A DNA stretch of 64,000 nt from DASYAN01 sp034431765 (GCA_034431765.1 DAOUDD010000010.1:1-64000), one strand, 5' to 3'; positions 9,210-18,698 are shown, counted from the stretch's first letter. Notes: a model not told the origin generated them from the letters alone. Translations and numbers: made by a program.

Positions 9210-10043
9210 ATGACGAGTATTTTAGTGACAGGCGCGACCGGAAATGTTGGGGGTGAGGTAGCGAAATACTTGACGCAACGAGGTGTAGCATATCGGGTCA
9301 CGACACATCATGCGGAAAGTGCCGATGAGCAGCAAATCTACTTTGACTTTGAGAAGACTGAAACCTTTCTCCCGGCTTTTGCAGGAGTTGAGAAGCTCTT
9401 TTTGATTCGCCCGCCGCACATTGCTGATGCAAAAAAGTACTTTCTTCCCCTCGTGCAGGCAGCCCAGCAACAGAAGGTGCAACAGATTGTCTTCCTCTCG
9501 CTTATGGGCGTTGAGCGGATTCGCTTTGTACCACACGCGAAGATTGAGCAGTATATTCAAGAGGCGCAGATTCCTTATACCTTTCTGCGGCCCAGCTTTT
9601 TCATGCAAAATCTTCTCGACCAACATGGCGATGATTTGCGCAAGGAAAACATGATTTATGTTCCAGCAGGCAATGGCAAAACGAGTTTTATTGACGTACG
9701 AGACATCGGCGAAGTTGGTGCGCGCAGCCTGATCGAGCCAGGACACCAGAACAAGGCATACACGCTGACCGGCAAAGAAGCACTCACGTATTATGATGTT
9801 GCAAAGATTTTTACAGAAGAGTTAGGACGTCCAATCCTGTACACTCATCCTTCTGGAAGAGCTTTCAGGAGATATATGCTGGCAAAAGGGGTGCCGCGCG
9901 GCGAGGTGACGGTTATGGCTCTCATTTATCTCACGGCCCGGCTTGGACTGGCAAAGGGAGTCACCCCAGAGTTGGAGACACTGCTGGGTCGTCCTCCAAG
10001 AACGATTCGAGATTTTGCTCGGGATTTTCGAGAGCAATTATAA
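9210..10043 (+). CDS. NmrA-like NAD(P)-binding short-chain dehydrogenase family protein
   Basis: 277 residues; the N-terminal Rossmann signature ILVTGATGNVGGEVA (TGxxGxxG) is complete. LFLIRPPHIADAKK and FLRPSFFMQNLLD are typical of the NmrA/HSCARG (atypical SDR-a) group, as is YTLTGKEALTYYDVA. Members act as NAD(P)H-quinone oxidoreductases or redox-sensing regulators. The canonical YxxxK pair is not obvious, as expected of this subgroup. AAGGAAG lies 10 bases before the ATG. Confidence 0.87.
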   Translation: MTSILVTGATGNVGGEVAKYLTQRGVAYRVTTHHAESADEQQIYFDFEKTETFLPAFAGVEKLFLIRPPHIADAKKYFLPLVQAAQQQKVQQIVFLSLMGVERIRFVPHAKIEQYIQEAQIPYTFLRPSFFMQNLLDQHGDDLRKENMIYVPAGNGKTSFIDVRDIGEVGARSLIEPGHQNKAYTLTGKEALTYYDVAKIFTEELGRPILYTHPSGRAFRRYMLAKGVPRGEVTVMALIYLTARLGLAKGVTPELETLLGRPPRTIRDFARDFREQL

Positions 10044-10088
10044 GAAATAACGTTTTTCAGTAAGGAGAGATGCGAGGGTAGCCCCCCA

Positions 10089-10386
10089 CTAACTGGTGAA
10101 GGTGCCAGCGGCTCTCGCAGCAGCGACTACCTCAGCCAAAGCATACTTAGGAGGACGACCGCGTGGTTGTTTGGACCTCACGTGCTCAAGTTTTGGAGGA
10201 CGACCGCGTGGCCGTTTCGGTTTGGCTGGAGGAGCTTGAACCCAGAGTGCTGGTGCGACCTTTTGTTTCGTACATTCTTCACGATAGAGGACATACACCG
10301 CAGCGAGTATCTTGCCACACCTCGTATGGCAATGTGGGCCAGCGCTCCTGCACCTCGTTTGTATTCTGTGCGATCTTCGTATTCAT
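10089..10386 (-). pseudogene. Frameshifted small gene with two AT-hook motifs
   Basis: Reading leftward from ATG 10384-10386 (GGAG 6 bases upstream), one frame gives MNTKIAQNTNEVQERW, then PTLPYEVW. A +1 shift near 10310-10320 enters the frame KILAAVYVLYREE, which continues to the stop at 10089. The second part carries two AT-hook cores, RPRGRPPK and QPRGRPPK, 11 residues apart. AT-hooks bind the minor groove of AT-rich DNA and are uncommon in bacteria. I infer one original reading frame of about 98 codons broken by an indel. Alternatively, only the C-terminal 69-residue frame (GTG at 10298) is expressed. Family unknown. Confidence 0.45.
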
Positions 10387-10546
10387 ACGTTTCTCCATTG
10401 CTATCTTCAACGCCGAAAATTCCTTTCTGGCACTACACAACACCTCCAATTTATATCACATCCAGCGAATTGCTGGATGTGAATGTGATCTGGAAGATAG
10501 AGTTTAGAGAAACAACCTTTGTTCTATTAGCACGGCTAACGTGGTG

Positions 10547-11407
10547 TTACTGCACAATACGCGGGTAGAGCCTGGCTCCGATGGTGACCAGGACGATTGT
10601 TACAACGAGCAGGACCGCGAAATCCAGTCCAAGACTCCCTGTGACTGGAGTATCAGCCAACATTAACGAGCGCAGACCATCGACAACATAGGTAAGCGGG
10701 TTAGCGTGTGCGATGACTTGCAACCAGCCTGGCATGATGGCGATTGGATAGATCGCGTTACTGGCGAAGAAGAGCGGCATGGTCAGAACCTGGCCGATAC
10801 CCATCACACGGTCACGCGTTTTCAACAGGCTGGCGATGATCAGCGAGAATGTTGAGAAACAGGCTGCGCCGAGAATAACCAGCGCCAGGACGCCAAGCAA
10901 GGCCAATGGATTCATATTCATCTTGACGCCGAGCACGAGTGCCAGGAGATAGATGACTATAGCTTGTGGTAGGGCACGAAGACCCGATGAAAGTGCTTTG
11001 CCCAATACCAGAGATGCTCGGGGAGTTGGGCTGGCAAGAAATTTGTGGATCACGCCCAGGTCACGCTCCCAGATGATTGCAATGCCTGCAAAGATGGAGA
11101 TAAAGAGGACGCTTTGAGCCAGAATACCAGGAGCCATGAAGTCGAGGTAGCTCACCTGACCTGTGGGGATAGCGCGAATGCGTGTAAACACCTCGCCAAA
11201 CACAAGCAACCAGAGAGCAGGCTGTACAGCACGTGTTAACAGATCAGTTACATCATGACGAATCTTGCGCGCCTCCCACTCGGCAATCGTCATCGTCTTG
11301 CGTAGGAATTCGCCGAGACTGGTAAAAGGAGAGCGTCGATAAGATTGGGCAACGGGCACTGATTTAACCAAGTCGTCGCGCTGTACGTCGTGCTCGTGAA
11401 GTTTCAC
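10547..11407 (-). CDS. ABC-2 type transporter permease (DrrB-like)
   Basis: About 286 residues with six hydrophobic segments and the ABC-2 pattern: LLTRAVQPALWLLVFGEVF, a PGILAQSVLF segment and LASPTPRASLVLGK, typical of daunorubicin-resistance-type permeases. The GTG at 11405-11407 has AGGAGG 6 bases upstream, which places the start inside the end of the ATPase gene (44-bp overlap). A longer frame to 11524 lacks support. With the ATPase below it forms a drug or lipid exporter; the MarR gene upstream suggests ligand-induced control. Confidence 0.9.
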   Translation of the reverse strand: MKLHEHDVQRDDLVKSVPVAQSYRRSPFTSLGEFLRKTMTIAEWEARKIRHDVTDLLTRAVQPALWLLVFGEVFTRIRAIPTGQVSYLDFMAPGILAQSVLFISIFAGIAIIWERDLGVIHKFLASPTPRASLVLGKALSSGLRALPQAIVIYLLALVLGVKMNMNPLALLGVLALVILGAACFSTFSLIIASLLKTRDRVMGIGQVLTMPLFFASNAIYPIAIMPGWLQVIAHANPLTYVVDGLRSLMLADTPVTGSLGLDFAVLLVVTIVLVTIGARLYPRIVQ

Positions 11408-12164
11408 GGTAGCTTCCTCCTGATTCCAGGGCATCGCCTGCATAATGAACGAAAACGTCGTCGAGGGTTGTACCCTCACCGCCAACAGCGGCCTTGAGTT
11501 CGTCTGGAGTGCCGATGGCGACAATCTGACCTCGATGCATGATGCCGATGCGTGTACAGAGGCTATCGGCTTCCTCCATCGAATGGGTAGTTAAGAAAAT
11601 GGTCATCTCAGTCTCAGAACGGAGACGCATCAAGTGATCCCAGATAGCCTGACGTGCAACCGGGTCTAATCCTACGGTTGGCTCATCGAGAAAAAGGACA
11701 CGAGGCTGATGCAAAAGTGACTGGGCCACCTCCAGGCGGCGGATCATACCACCTGAATAGGTGCGTACGAGTTGCTTGCTCGCATCCAACAATCCGACAA
11801 ACGAGAGGACTTCCTGTACACGTGCATTCTGAATGGATCGAGGAAGATCGTAGAGCTTAGCAAAGATCAGCAAATTTTCGTAGCCGGTCAAGTTCCCATC
11901 GGCCGAAAGTGCCTGCGGAACATACCCTATACTGTGGCGAACAGCCGTTGTTTGCCGCACGATATCAAAGCCATTCACTCGTGCATGTCCCACAGTGGGA
12001 GAGAGCAGTGTGGTTAGCATTTTGATCGTTGTGCTCTTCCCAGCTCCATTGGGTCCAAGCAGGCCAAAAACCTCGCCCTGCGCCACCTCAAAGCTGACAT
12101 TATTGACGGCGGCATACTCTCCGAAACGCTTTACAAGAGCATCGACTTCAATGATGGCTGTCAT
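11364..12164 (-). CDS. ABC transporter ATP-binding protein (DrrA-like)
   Basis: About 266 residues with Walker A GPNGAGKSTT, Q-loop YVPQ, signature YSGGM, Walker B VLFLDEPTVGLDP and switch His in TTHSMEEAD. The Arg-rich tail (about residues 240-266) is usual for the DrrA group. The ATG at 12162-12164 has AGAGAGG upstream. The 5' end overlaps marR by 17 bp and the 3' end overlaps the permease, so the three genes are translationally coupled. Confidence 0.94.
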   Translation of the reverse strand: MTAIIEVDALVKRFGEYAAVNNVSFEVAQGEVFGLLGPNGAGKSTTIKMLTTLLSPTVGHARVNGFDIVRQTTAVRHSIGYVPQALSADGNLTGYENLLIFAKLYDLPRSIQNARVQEVLSFVGLLDASKQLVRTYSGGMIRRLEVAQSLLHQPRVLFLDEPTVGLDPVARQAIWDHLMRLRSETEMTIFLTTHSMEEADSLCTRIGIMHRGQIVAIGTPDELKAAVGGEGTTLDDVFVHYAGDALESGGSYRETSRARRTARRLG

Positions 12165-12591
12165 GTTGCCTCTCTTCCGCAAAACCTTGCGTCTCCGCAG
12201 CTTCTAACAAACGTTCGATCATATCCTGCATCACCTGTTGCTCCCGCTCGTTTAATACCGCGAGTAAGTGGACAAGAGCATCGCGCCGTCGCTGGCGTAA
12301 CGCGTCAATCTGAGCACGCCCCTGCTCTGTCAGCGTGACCTGTACAACACGTTCGTCGTCACTACGCCGCTCGCGCGTGAGCAGGCCAGCCTGCTCCAGG
12401 CGTTTACAGGCTACCGTAGCAGAGCCGGTTGTGATACCCAATGTATGTGCCAATTCACCGATACTCAGCAGGCCATCACGACGAAGCTGACGGAGCAACC
12501 AGTATTGTTGCGGCGTCATCTCTGCATGCTGGAGAGGACGGAGCAGCCGGGAGAACGTGATGAGATCTTCTGCCAGACGCTCCATCGCCAT
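12148..12591 (-). CDS. MarR-family transcriptional regulator
   Basis: About 147 residues with a winged helix: MTPQQYWLLRQLRRDG, LSIGELAHTLGITTGSA as the helix-turn-helix, LLTRERRSDDERVVQVTLTEQG as the DxRxxxv wing. A leucine-rich dimerisation helix closes the protein. Start at ATG 12589-12591 with AAGGAGG 6-7 bases upstream. It heads the ABC export operon and most likely represses it until a toxic ligand binds. Confidence 0.92.
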   Translation of the reverse strand: MAMERLAEDLITFSRLLRPLQHAEMTPQQYWLLRQLRRDGLLSIGELAHTLGITTGSATVACKRLEQAGLLTRERRSDDERVVQVTLTEQGRAQIDALRQRRRDALVHLLAVLNEREQQVMQDMIERLLEAAETQGFAEERQHDSHH

Positions 12592-12731
12592 ACTGCTCAC
12601 CTCCTTGATGCTCAAATATTTTGACTCTCAAACGAATTATACCACGAAATTGAGCTGTCTTACATGGAGTAAGATAGATGACCTGCAAGTTATCTGTTGC
12701 TTCTAGCTGCAAGGGACAAGGCAATCTTAAC

Positions 12732-12750
12732 TTGATAGTGTCTCTATCAA
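12732..12750. promoter_or_regulatory. Candidate operator: perfect 7-bp inverted repeat
   Basis: TTGATAG-N5-CTATCAA lies in the gap between divergent marR and hsp20, 141 bases upstream of the marR start. Size and symmetry suit a MarR-type dimer, but the distance is larger than usual, and no second copy is seen. Confidence 0.35.
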
Positions 12751-12916
12751 TAATTCTAACAATTCTCTTACATTTTGCATACGTTGCTCTAACACACCAT
12801 AGGATATAGTATTCCCAGAAAGTGAAACACACGAACGCATCCCGATACGGAGTGTGTTCCTGATAGGAAAGATAGAACAACTCGATAGTTATCCAGTTTT
12901 CAGGAGGAAAAGAGAT

Positions 12917-13363
12917 ATGGCAAACATTACACGTTACAATCCTTTCAACGAAGCGATTTCTCTGCGTGAGGCGATGGACCGTTTGTTTGAGGATAGCTTT
13001 ATCTCACCACGTCAGGGTCAGGGAGGTGTAAGTGGTGTACGCGGCGTTGCGGCCAATCTGTATGAGACGCCTGAAGGATTTACGCTCCAGTTGCCGCTGC
13101 CAGGTGTGAAGCCAGAAGACGTTGAGATCACAGTGCAGCAGGACACTGTGAGCCTGAAGTGGGAGTACAAGACTCAGGTTCCTGAAGGTGCACGCGTGCA
13201 CTGGCACGGTTTCCAGGCGGGGCAGTTCCAGCAGACATTCACCCTGCCCTCCCCAATCAACTCTGAGGCAGTTGAGGCAAGCGCCAGCGATGGTATTCTG
13301 ACGCTGCATCTGCCGAAGGCTGAGCATGCGAAGAGCCGCACTATTAAAGTCAACTCGCGCTAA
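12917..13363 (+). CDS. Hsp20 small heat-shock protein
   Basis: 148 residues with an alpha-crystallin domain from about residue 40 to 145: AANLYETPEGFTLQLPLPG, then GVKPEDVEITV, FQQTFTLPSPINSEAV, and DGILTLHLPKAE. The N terminus NPFNEAISLREAMDRLFED is typical. The chaperone holds unfolding proteins in ATP-independent oligomers. Start at ATG 12917, AGGAGG 9 bases upstream. No CIRCE or HAIR element was found upstream. Confidence 0.93.
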   Translation: MANITRYNPFNEAISLREAMDRLFEDSFISPRQGQGGVSGVRGVAANLYETPEGFTLQLPLPGVKPEDVEITVQQDTVSLKWEYKTQVPEGARVHWHGFQAGQFQQTFTLPSPINSEAVEASASDGILTLHLPKAEHAKSRTIKVNSR

Positions 13364-13424
13364 CACTGGTTTGCTCCGCAAACATAAGTCATCCTGAATT
13401 TCGAAAAGGATGAGGTAGCGAAAA

Positions 13425-13486
13425 GAAAACCTCCTGAGATAGACTGGCATGAACGAAAGACACCTGTCGTCTTCAAGGAGGTTTTC
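13425..13486 (+). promoter_or_regulatory. Long-range hairpin that covers a ribosome-binding site
   Basis: An 11-bp perfect inverted repeat (13425-13435 with 13476-13486) pairs the Shine-Dalgarno AGGAGG of the chimeric gene at 13490 with an upstream CCTCCT. In a transcript entering from hsp20 the SD would be closed. IS transposases commonly use such structures to prevent expression by read-through. Confidence 0.6.
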
Positions 13487-13489
13487 GAC

Positions 13490-14665
13490 ATGTCATCTCA
13501 GTATCTCATACGTGAGGAGACCCCTCAAGTCTTGCCCTACGATGACGAGCTCATCGCGCAAGGACTCACGCGGCAACTGGCCTGCTATCTCTATCCGCTG
13601 CTCCTGCTCTTGGATCAGCGGCTCGATAAGCGGCTCGTGCGCACCTTTACTCGACTCGTCGAAGTGATCGTGACGTTTAAAGACAAGCTCACCGAGCAGA
13701 TCATACCTCTCTATAAGCCCGAGTCCATTGGAACGAAGCAGGCTAGCGTCGTCCAAAACTCTCTGCACGATCCAACCTTTCTGCAAGCATGTATCGAACA
13801 GCTCGCGCTGAACGATGAGCAGTTGCTTGTCGCCTACGTAGAGGGAGAGACCATTTCAGAAGACCAGGTACAAACCGCTCTCGTACAGCAAGTTAGGGAT
13901 GCAAAGCTCTCTCTCGTCTTCTTTGGCTCCGCTATCATTGGCGTCGAAGTCAAAGAACTGCTCGCCGATCTTGGCAGCTACTTTCCCTCCACAAGCAGTC
14001 TGGAAGAGGCTTCCTTATCGGGAGTCGTCTTTAAACTGGAGAGGGTGGCGACGGGAGAAAAGGTGGCGTATGTACGAGTCTTCCCGGGAACTATGCGTGT
14101 GAGAACCTTTGTGACGCTACACAGAAGAAAGCTTGACGGGAATAGCGATACGTATAGCGGAAAGATTCAAAAACTGCATCTGTTTTGGGAAGGGAAAACG
14201 GTGCAGGTACAAGAGGTAGGAGCAGGCGAGTTTTGTAAGGTCTGGGGATTGAAAGAGGTGAAGATAGGTGATGTAGTTGGAGAGGAGTCCGAGCATCTCA
14301 AAACGCTTCACTTCGCCATCCCTCAGTTGGAGACACAGATTGAGGCCACGCACCACGAACAAAATCATCAGCTCTATCAAGCTCTGCTGGAGCTATCAGA
14401 GGAAGATCCTCTGATCTCTGTTCTAAAGGATGATGTTCACCAGATTCTCTATCTACGCATCTTCGGCGAGGTTCAGAAAGAGGTCATCGAGACTCTGCTC
14501 AAGGAACAGCATGGTCTGGATGTTCGCTTCTCGGAGACGGGCATCATCTGTGTCGAAAAGCCCAGAGGTATAGGGAAGGCTCTAGAAATCATGGGGGCGG
14601 CAGAGAATCCCTTCGTGGCGACCGTTGGCTTTCTGGTTGAACCAGGGCCGTCGGTAGCGGAGTAA
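13490..14665 (+). pseudogene. Chimera: transposase-like N terminus fused to an internal piece of a Tet(M)-type ribosomal protection/EF-G-like gene
   Basis: An open 391-codon frame. Residues 1-61 (MSSQYLIREETPQVLPYDDE and RQLACYLYPLLLLLDQRL) resemble N termini of IS transposases, though I cannot name the family. From about residue 62 on, the order of motifs follows Tet(M)/Tet(O): KDKLTEQI, FFGSAIIGVEVKELLADL (the G-domain end), LSGVVFKLER and YVRVFPGTMRVRT (domain II), PQLETQIEATHHEQNHQLYQ, LLELSEEDPL and GEVQKEVIETLL (domain III), then NPFVATVGFLVEPGP (start of domain IV). The GTPase N terminus and domains IV-V are missing, so the protein cannot be a working GTPase. The fusion is in frame and has its own SD, so it could be translated. 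Confidence 0.65.
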
Positions 14666-14703
14666 CGTATACGTATACGTCTGGATCTCTGCCTCTGGCC
14701 TTT

Positions 14704-14827
14704 TATAGATCTGGCTGTGGGTGGCCGCCCATAACGAATCGACCGAGATTTTCATATTCTGGGTTAACTCATAGCCGGTCATCGGCTCAATACTCAAAAG
14801 TCCCAGAATAACGTGCTTTGTAGACAT
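14704..14827 (-). pseudogene. 5' fragment of a PadR-family regulator gene
   Basis: The leftward frame from ATG 14825-14827 reads MSTKHVILGLLSIEPMTGYE and continues to WAATHSQIY, the first 41 residues of a PadR winged-helix protein, then runs into unrelated sequence shared with the Tet-like fragment's 3' side. The expected recognition helix end and wing are lost. PadR genes often sit beside drug-resistance genes, consistent with one ancestral resistance locus being broken here. Confidence 0.65.
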
Positions 14828-15042
14828 ACAAAACCTTTACCATTCTACTTCTGCTATTCGTCGTATTGTATCCTGTTTTGCCTATTTATGAAAGAGTCTC
14901 TCTACACCTTCTTAAGAACTGTTATCGGTAGCTGCTCATTGCCCAAGCGAGCGACAACAGACACAAACCAATCCCAAAAGTCAATCAAATCTGTAACTTA
15001 CCCCACCGGGGTTTGGTGCAATTTGCTATAATAGGCAATCTT

Positions 15043-16461
15043 CTACTCGTTGAGTAGCGGAAGCGAGATGGTAAAGCGGCTTCCCTGGCCAGGCTCGCTC
15101 TCCACTTTGATTGTCCCGTTATGCTGCTCAATGATGCCTAGAGCAATTGAGAGGCCAAGTCCCATTCCAGGTTCACTATGAGCGTTTTGACCACGATAGA
15201 AGCGCTCAAAGAGCCTGGGCAGATCTTCCTGAGCAATGCCGATGCCTGTATCAGCAATGGTGACGAACAGTTTTTGCTCTTTCCTCTCTGCTATTACTGT
15301 GACTTTGCCGCCATCGGGCGTGTATTTGCAGGCATTTTCCAGCACAATCAAAAATACCTGTTTGAGATAATCGGCGTTCCCCGAGACGGCGGCATCATCG
15401 AGCATCTCTAATCCTTGACATTCTAGAGAGATCTTCCGGTCAGGCGGGTAGCCCTGATGGTACGCCTCGCTGATGATATCGACGATCAGCAAAGGCTCAC
15501 GCGCGAAAGGAGCACTGGCATCGGTGCGAGCGAGCAAGAGCAGTCGGGTGGTCAGACGAGCCATACGCTGAGCCTCCACGTGAATATTCTCCAACGCGTT
15601 CGTTTGAAATTCGGGGTCACTGCCCTGCTCTTTTTTCATCAGTTCAAGTGAAGAGAGCATGATCGTCAGTGGTGTACGCAGTTCATGAGAAGCGTCCGCC
15701 AGAAAGCGTCGTTGAAGATCATTGACCTTCTGTATGTGCAGGTACGTCTCTTCCAGAGAGTCTAGCATCCCGTTGATCGTCCGCGCCAGGCTATTAATCT
15801 CATCAGGAGGTCCCTCAACGGGTACACGTAGTCCGTGATCGCGTGTCAATGCTATGCGCGAGGCAGAGTCAGCGAGTCGTTCCAGAGGATGCAGCGTCTG
15901 GCGCACCAGGAGCCAGACAAGTAAGGCGATCACGGTAAGCATAACGAAGACGCCACTGTACATCAGTGTAAAGATCAGTGATTCTGAATCATCACCGACG
16001 GTACGAGCTGCGATGAGATAGCCCTGAAGCTGTCCTTTCACGATAATTGCTCGCCCATAGAAATAAAATGAGGTATGATCAATACTAATAAAACCAAGGT
16101 GTCCTGATGCAAGAGCTGGGCGCACTTGAGCGAGTGGAAACACCCTCCTGCCCATATTCGTCGAACTGACAATCGGCTTCCCCTGCTGATCTTGATACTG
16201 GAGAGAGATCCCAGTGGTATTGAAGGCATCCAACTGGCTTTGCATCTGAGCAGTATTGAGACTCGGTTCTTGAGCAAGGATGACGGAGAGAGAACTGACA
16301 CTCTGCTGCAAGCGTTTTTGGTTCAGGTTGTCTAAAAGCTGGTAAGCAATGAGAAGTGTGGTAATGATGAATGCCAGGAGTCCGACCAGCAAAATGGCGA
16401 TGATCCAGAGCGTCAAGCGTGTGCGGATCAGGCTGAACCAATGCGAAAGACGGTTGGCCAT
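15043..16461 (-). CDS. Two-component sensor histidine kinase
   Basis: 472 residues: membrane helix about 13-40, extracytoplasmic sensor region about 41-160, second helix about 165-190, HAMP, HisKA box ADASHELRTPLT with phospho-acceptor H259, N box ENACKYTP, G1 DTGIGI, G2 GMGLGLSI. Located 3 bp after the response-regulator gene, clearly co-transcribed. The architecture is of the OmpR-partner class; its signal is unknown. Confidence 0.95.
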   Translation of the reverse strand: MANRLSHWFSLIRTRLTLWIIAILLVGLLAFIITTLLIAYQLLDNLNQKRLQQSVSSLSVILAQEPSLNTAQMQSQLDAFNTTGISLQYQDQQGKPIVSSTNMGRRVFPLAQVRPALASGHLGFISIDHTSFYFYGRAIIVKGQLQGYLIAARTVGDDSESLIFTLMYSGVFVMLTVIALLVWLLVRQTLHPLERLADSASRIALTRDHGLRVPVEGPPDEINSLARTINGMLDSLEETYLHIQKVNDLQRRFLADASHELRTPLTIMLSSLELMKKEQGSDPEFQTNALENIHVEAQRMARLTTRLLLLARTDASAPFAREPLLIVDIISEAYHQGYPPDRKISLECQGLEMLDDAAVSGNADYLKQVFLIVLENACKYTPDGGKVTVIAERKEQKLFVTIADTGIGIAQEDLPRLFERFYRGQNAHSEPGMGLGLSIALGIIEQHNGTIKVESEPGQGSRFTISLPLLNE

Positions 16462-16464
16462 TGC

Positions 16465-17133
16465 TTACCCCCTCAACACATAGCCGACGCCGCGAATCGT
16501 CTGAATCACACGCGGAGCCCCGTCTACTTCCAACTTTTGTCGCAGATGTCCCATATGGACCTCCAGAACGTTTGTCTCCAATTCAGCATTGTATCCCCAT
16601 ACCTTTTCTAAAATCTGCTTGCGGGTCAGCACCTGTCGAGGATGACGCAGCAGCAAGAGGAGCAGATCGTACTCACGCGCCGTTAATTCTATCGGCTGCT
16701 CATTGCGGTAGACCTCGCGTGTGGATTGATTGAGTTGCAAATCTCCATAAGTGAGCAGCTCCTCGCTACTTGCATGACGACGCAACACTGCTCGAATCCG
16801 TGCGACCAGTTCCTCAAAGGAAAAGGGTTTGGGTACGTAGTCATCTGCCCCCAATTCCAGCGCGTTGACCTTGTCGGCGACATCATCGCGTGCCGTCAAC
16901 ATAATGATGGCAGTATCGCCAAGAAGACGTAAGCGACGACAGACCTCAAAGCCGTCAATACCTGGCATGGTGATGTCCAGTAGGGTCAGATGTGGCTGAT
17001 ATGTTTTTGCCTCTATCAGGCCAGTCTCACCATCTGAGGCGGTGTAGACCTCAAAGTGTTCGTAGGTGAGTCCTCGTTTAAGCAATGAGATGATTTTCTG
17101 GTCATCATCAACTAATAAGATACGGGTTGCCAT
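16465..17133 (-). CDS. OmpR/PhoB-family response regulator
   Basis: 222 residues: receiver with acidic pair D10-D11, phospho-acceptor D53 (LLDITMPG), T/S at MLTARDD and K at YVPKPF; C-terminal winged helix from about residue 128 (ELTAREYDLLLLLLRHP, GYNAELETNVLEVHMGHLR, IQTIRGVGYVLRG). First gene of the two-gene unit. The adjacent rightward membrane-protein pair across a 370-bp gap is a possible target. Confidence 0.96.
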   Translation of the reverse strand: MATRILLVDDDQKIISLLKRGLTYEHFEVYTASDGETGLIEAKTYQPHLTLLDITMPGIDGFEVCRRLRLLGDTAIIMLTARDDVADKVNALELGADDYVPKPFSFEELVARIRAVLRRHASSEELLTYGDLQLNQSTREVYRNEQPIELTAREYDLLLLLLRHPRQVLTRKQILEKVWGYNAELETNVLEVHMGHLRQKLEVDGAPRVIQTIRGVGYVLRG

Positions 17134-17503
17134 AGCTGTTTCCTCGTGTATTTGGGCACGAGCATCATAGTTCTGTCAGGGTTTTCTATGTGTAATTGTC
17201 ACATCACACACTACATAGAACTCTCGCTGTGTCATGCCAATTCCTCACTGAAAAAATCATACCATACTTATCCCTTTCTTCTGGTGGGATACAGCCATCC
17301 TTTTCCTTGCCACATTGAGCCCCTTTATCAAATCTTTATCTACGCTTCATATGAACTTCAGGAAGAGCACGTATGCTGGAGATAACACGACAAACCAATG
17401 AGCCAGTCGTACGGCTCTATCCGAATATCTTTGAGAAAAGGCATCTATGTTATTGAGACAAAGAATGTCCGTTCCCAAGACATTCATACAGAAGGAAAGA
17501 CTT

Positions 17504-18688
17504 ATGGCACAACACACAGTTGGAAGGACGGATGCACTTCGTCCGTCCTCTTCACACGCACCTTCATTACATACCGTCCTCATACTGCGTTTGATATGTG
17601 GACTTGTTGTTTTGCTCAGCGCACTCATCTCCTTTGTTGGAACGAGTTGGGACATCCAATGGCACACGCTCATTGGACGCGATCGTACACTCATCCCTCC
17701 ACATGAGATGATGTTAACCGGAATCACGGTAGGAGGCATCGCAGCTCTGACAGTCATCATTACTGAAACGATCTGGGCGCGGCGTTACCAGAGCATGGCA
17801 CAACAGTTTACTCCCTTTGCGGGTCTGTTCTCAGGTCCTCTCGGAGCCTATATCGCTGGTTACGCGGCACTCAACTCAGCGGTTGCATTCCCTCTGGATA
17901 CCTACTGGCATACGTTGTATGGTATTGATGTAGACCTCTGGGCACCTTTCCATATCATGATTATCAGTGGCATGGCCTTTATGGCCTTTGGGGCCATCTA
18001 CATGCTGGCTTCAGCCGCTCATCTCGCAGAACGTCTCCACGAGCGAAGGGCGGAGCGCAATGCACACCTGGGAATGATTGGTGCGCTTGCCACTTCATTG
18101 TCTCTGTTCACGCTTCTCACAGCTGAGGGCAGCGGTCCCGATCATGCTTTACAACTGGGTTTCACATCTATCAGTCTTTTTCCTATCCTCACAGCTTTTT
18201 TGCTAGGTTCTATGCTAGGTGGTGCCGCCTATGCATTTTCCTGGAGATGGGCCGCCACCAGTGTTGTCGGAGTGTCTTTTCTCTTGGTGCTAATTGATCA
18301 TTTAGTAATTCCACCTGCGTTAATCTGGTTGATGCAAATTGAACAATTGACTTACCGCGGTGGGCAATCCTATCCACCATCAGTTTCGCTGGTCGCTATA
18401 ATATGGCCCTTACTCTGTCTCGTGAGCGCAATCGTGATCGATCTGTGTGTTCAACGTGCTCGACAGCAGGGCTGGTCGGAGAGACGACTCTTCATTGGGA
18501 TCGCTCTGGCTGTACTGGTTGGAGGCATTCCGCTCTCTATTAGACATCCTCTGGCTGCACTAGAGTGGGTAAATGGTGTAGGCGTTCCTAGCGCGTTACT
18601 GTCGCTTGTTGTTGGGGGTCTAGCAAGCGTAGTAGGAACAAAGCTTGGTCGAAGTATTGGCGAGACAACACGTACATTAGAAAGGTAG
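17504..18688 (+). CDS. Polytopic membrane protein of unknown function
   Basis: About 394 residues with nine or ten hydrophobic segments. Recurrent histidines near helix ends (DIQWHTLIGRD, PPHEMMLTG, TYWHTLYGID, PFHIMIISGM) look like possible metal or heme ligands, but I do not recognise the family. Start at ATG 17504 with GAAGGAAAG upstream; earlier in-frame codons lack a ribosome-binding site. It is followed after 10 bp by a membrane-anchored YtkA/FixH-like protein, so the two likely act together at the membrane. Confidence 0.75.
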   Translation: MAQHTVGRTDALRPSSSHAPSLHTVLILRLICGLVVLLSALISFVGTSWDIQWHTLIGRDRTLIPPHEMMLTGITVGGIAALTVIITETIWARRYQSMAQQFTPFAGLFSGPLGAYIAGYAALNSAVAFPLDTYWHTLYGIDVDLWAPFHIMIISGMAFMAFGAIYMLASAAHLAERLHERRAERNAHLGMIGALATSLSLFTLLTAEGSGPDHALQLGFTSISLFPILTAFLLGSMLGGAAYAFSWRWAATSVVGVSFLLVLIDHLVIPPALIWLMQIEQLTYRGGQSYPPSVSLVAIIWPLLCLVSAIVIDLCVQRARQQGWSERRLFIGIALAVLVGGIPLSIRHPLAALEWVNGVGVPSALLSLVVGGLASVVGTKLGRSIGETTRTLER

Positions 18689-18698
18689 CACCGAGAGC

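Noticed and set aside
12592..12916. CIRCE or HAIR heat-shock operator before hsp20
   Set aside because: Neither consensus inverted repeat is present; only the TTGATAG palindrome was found.
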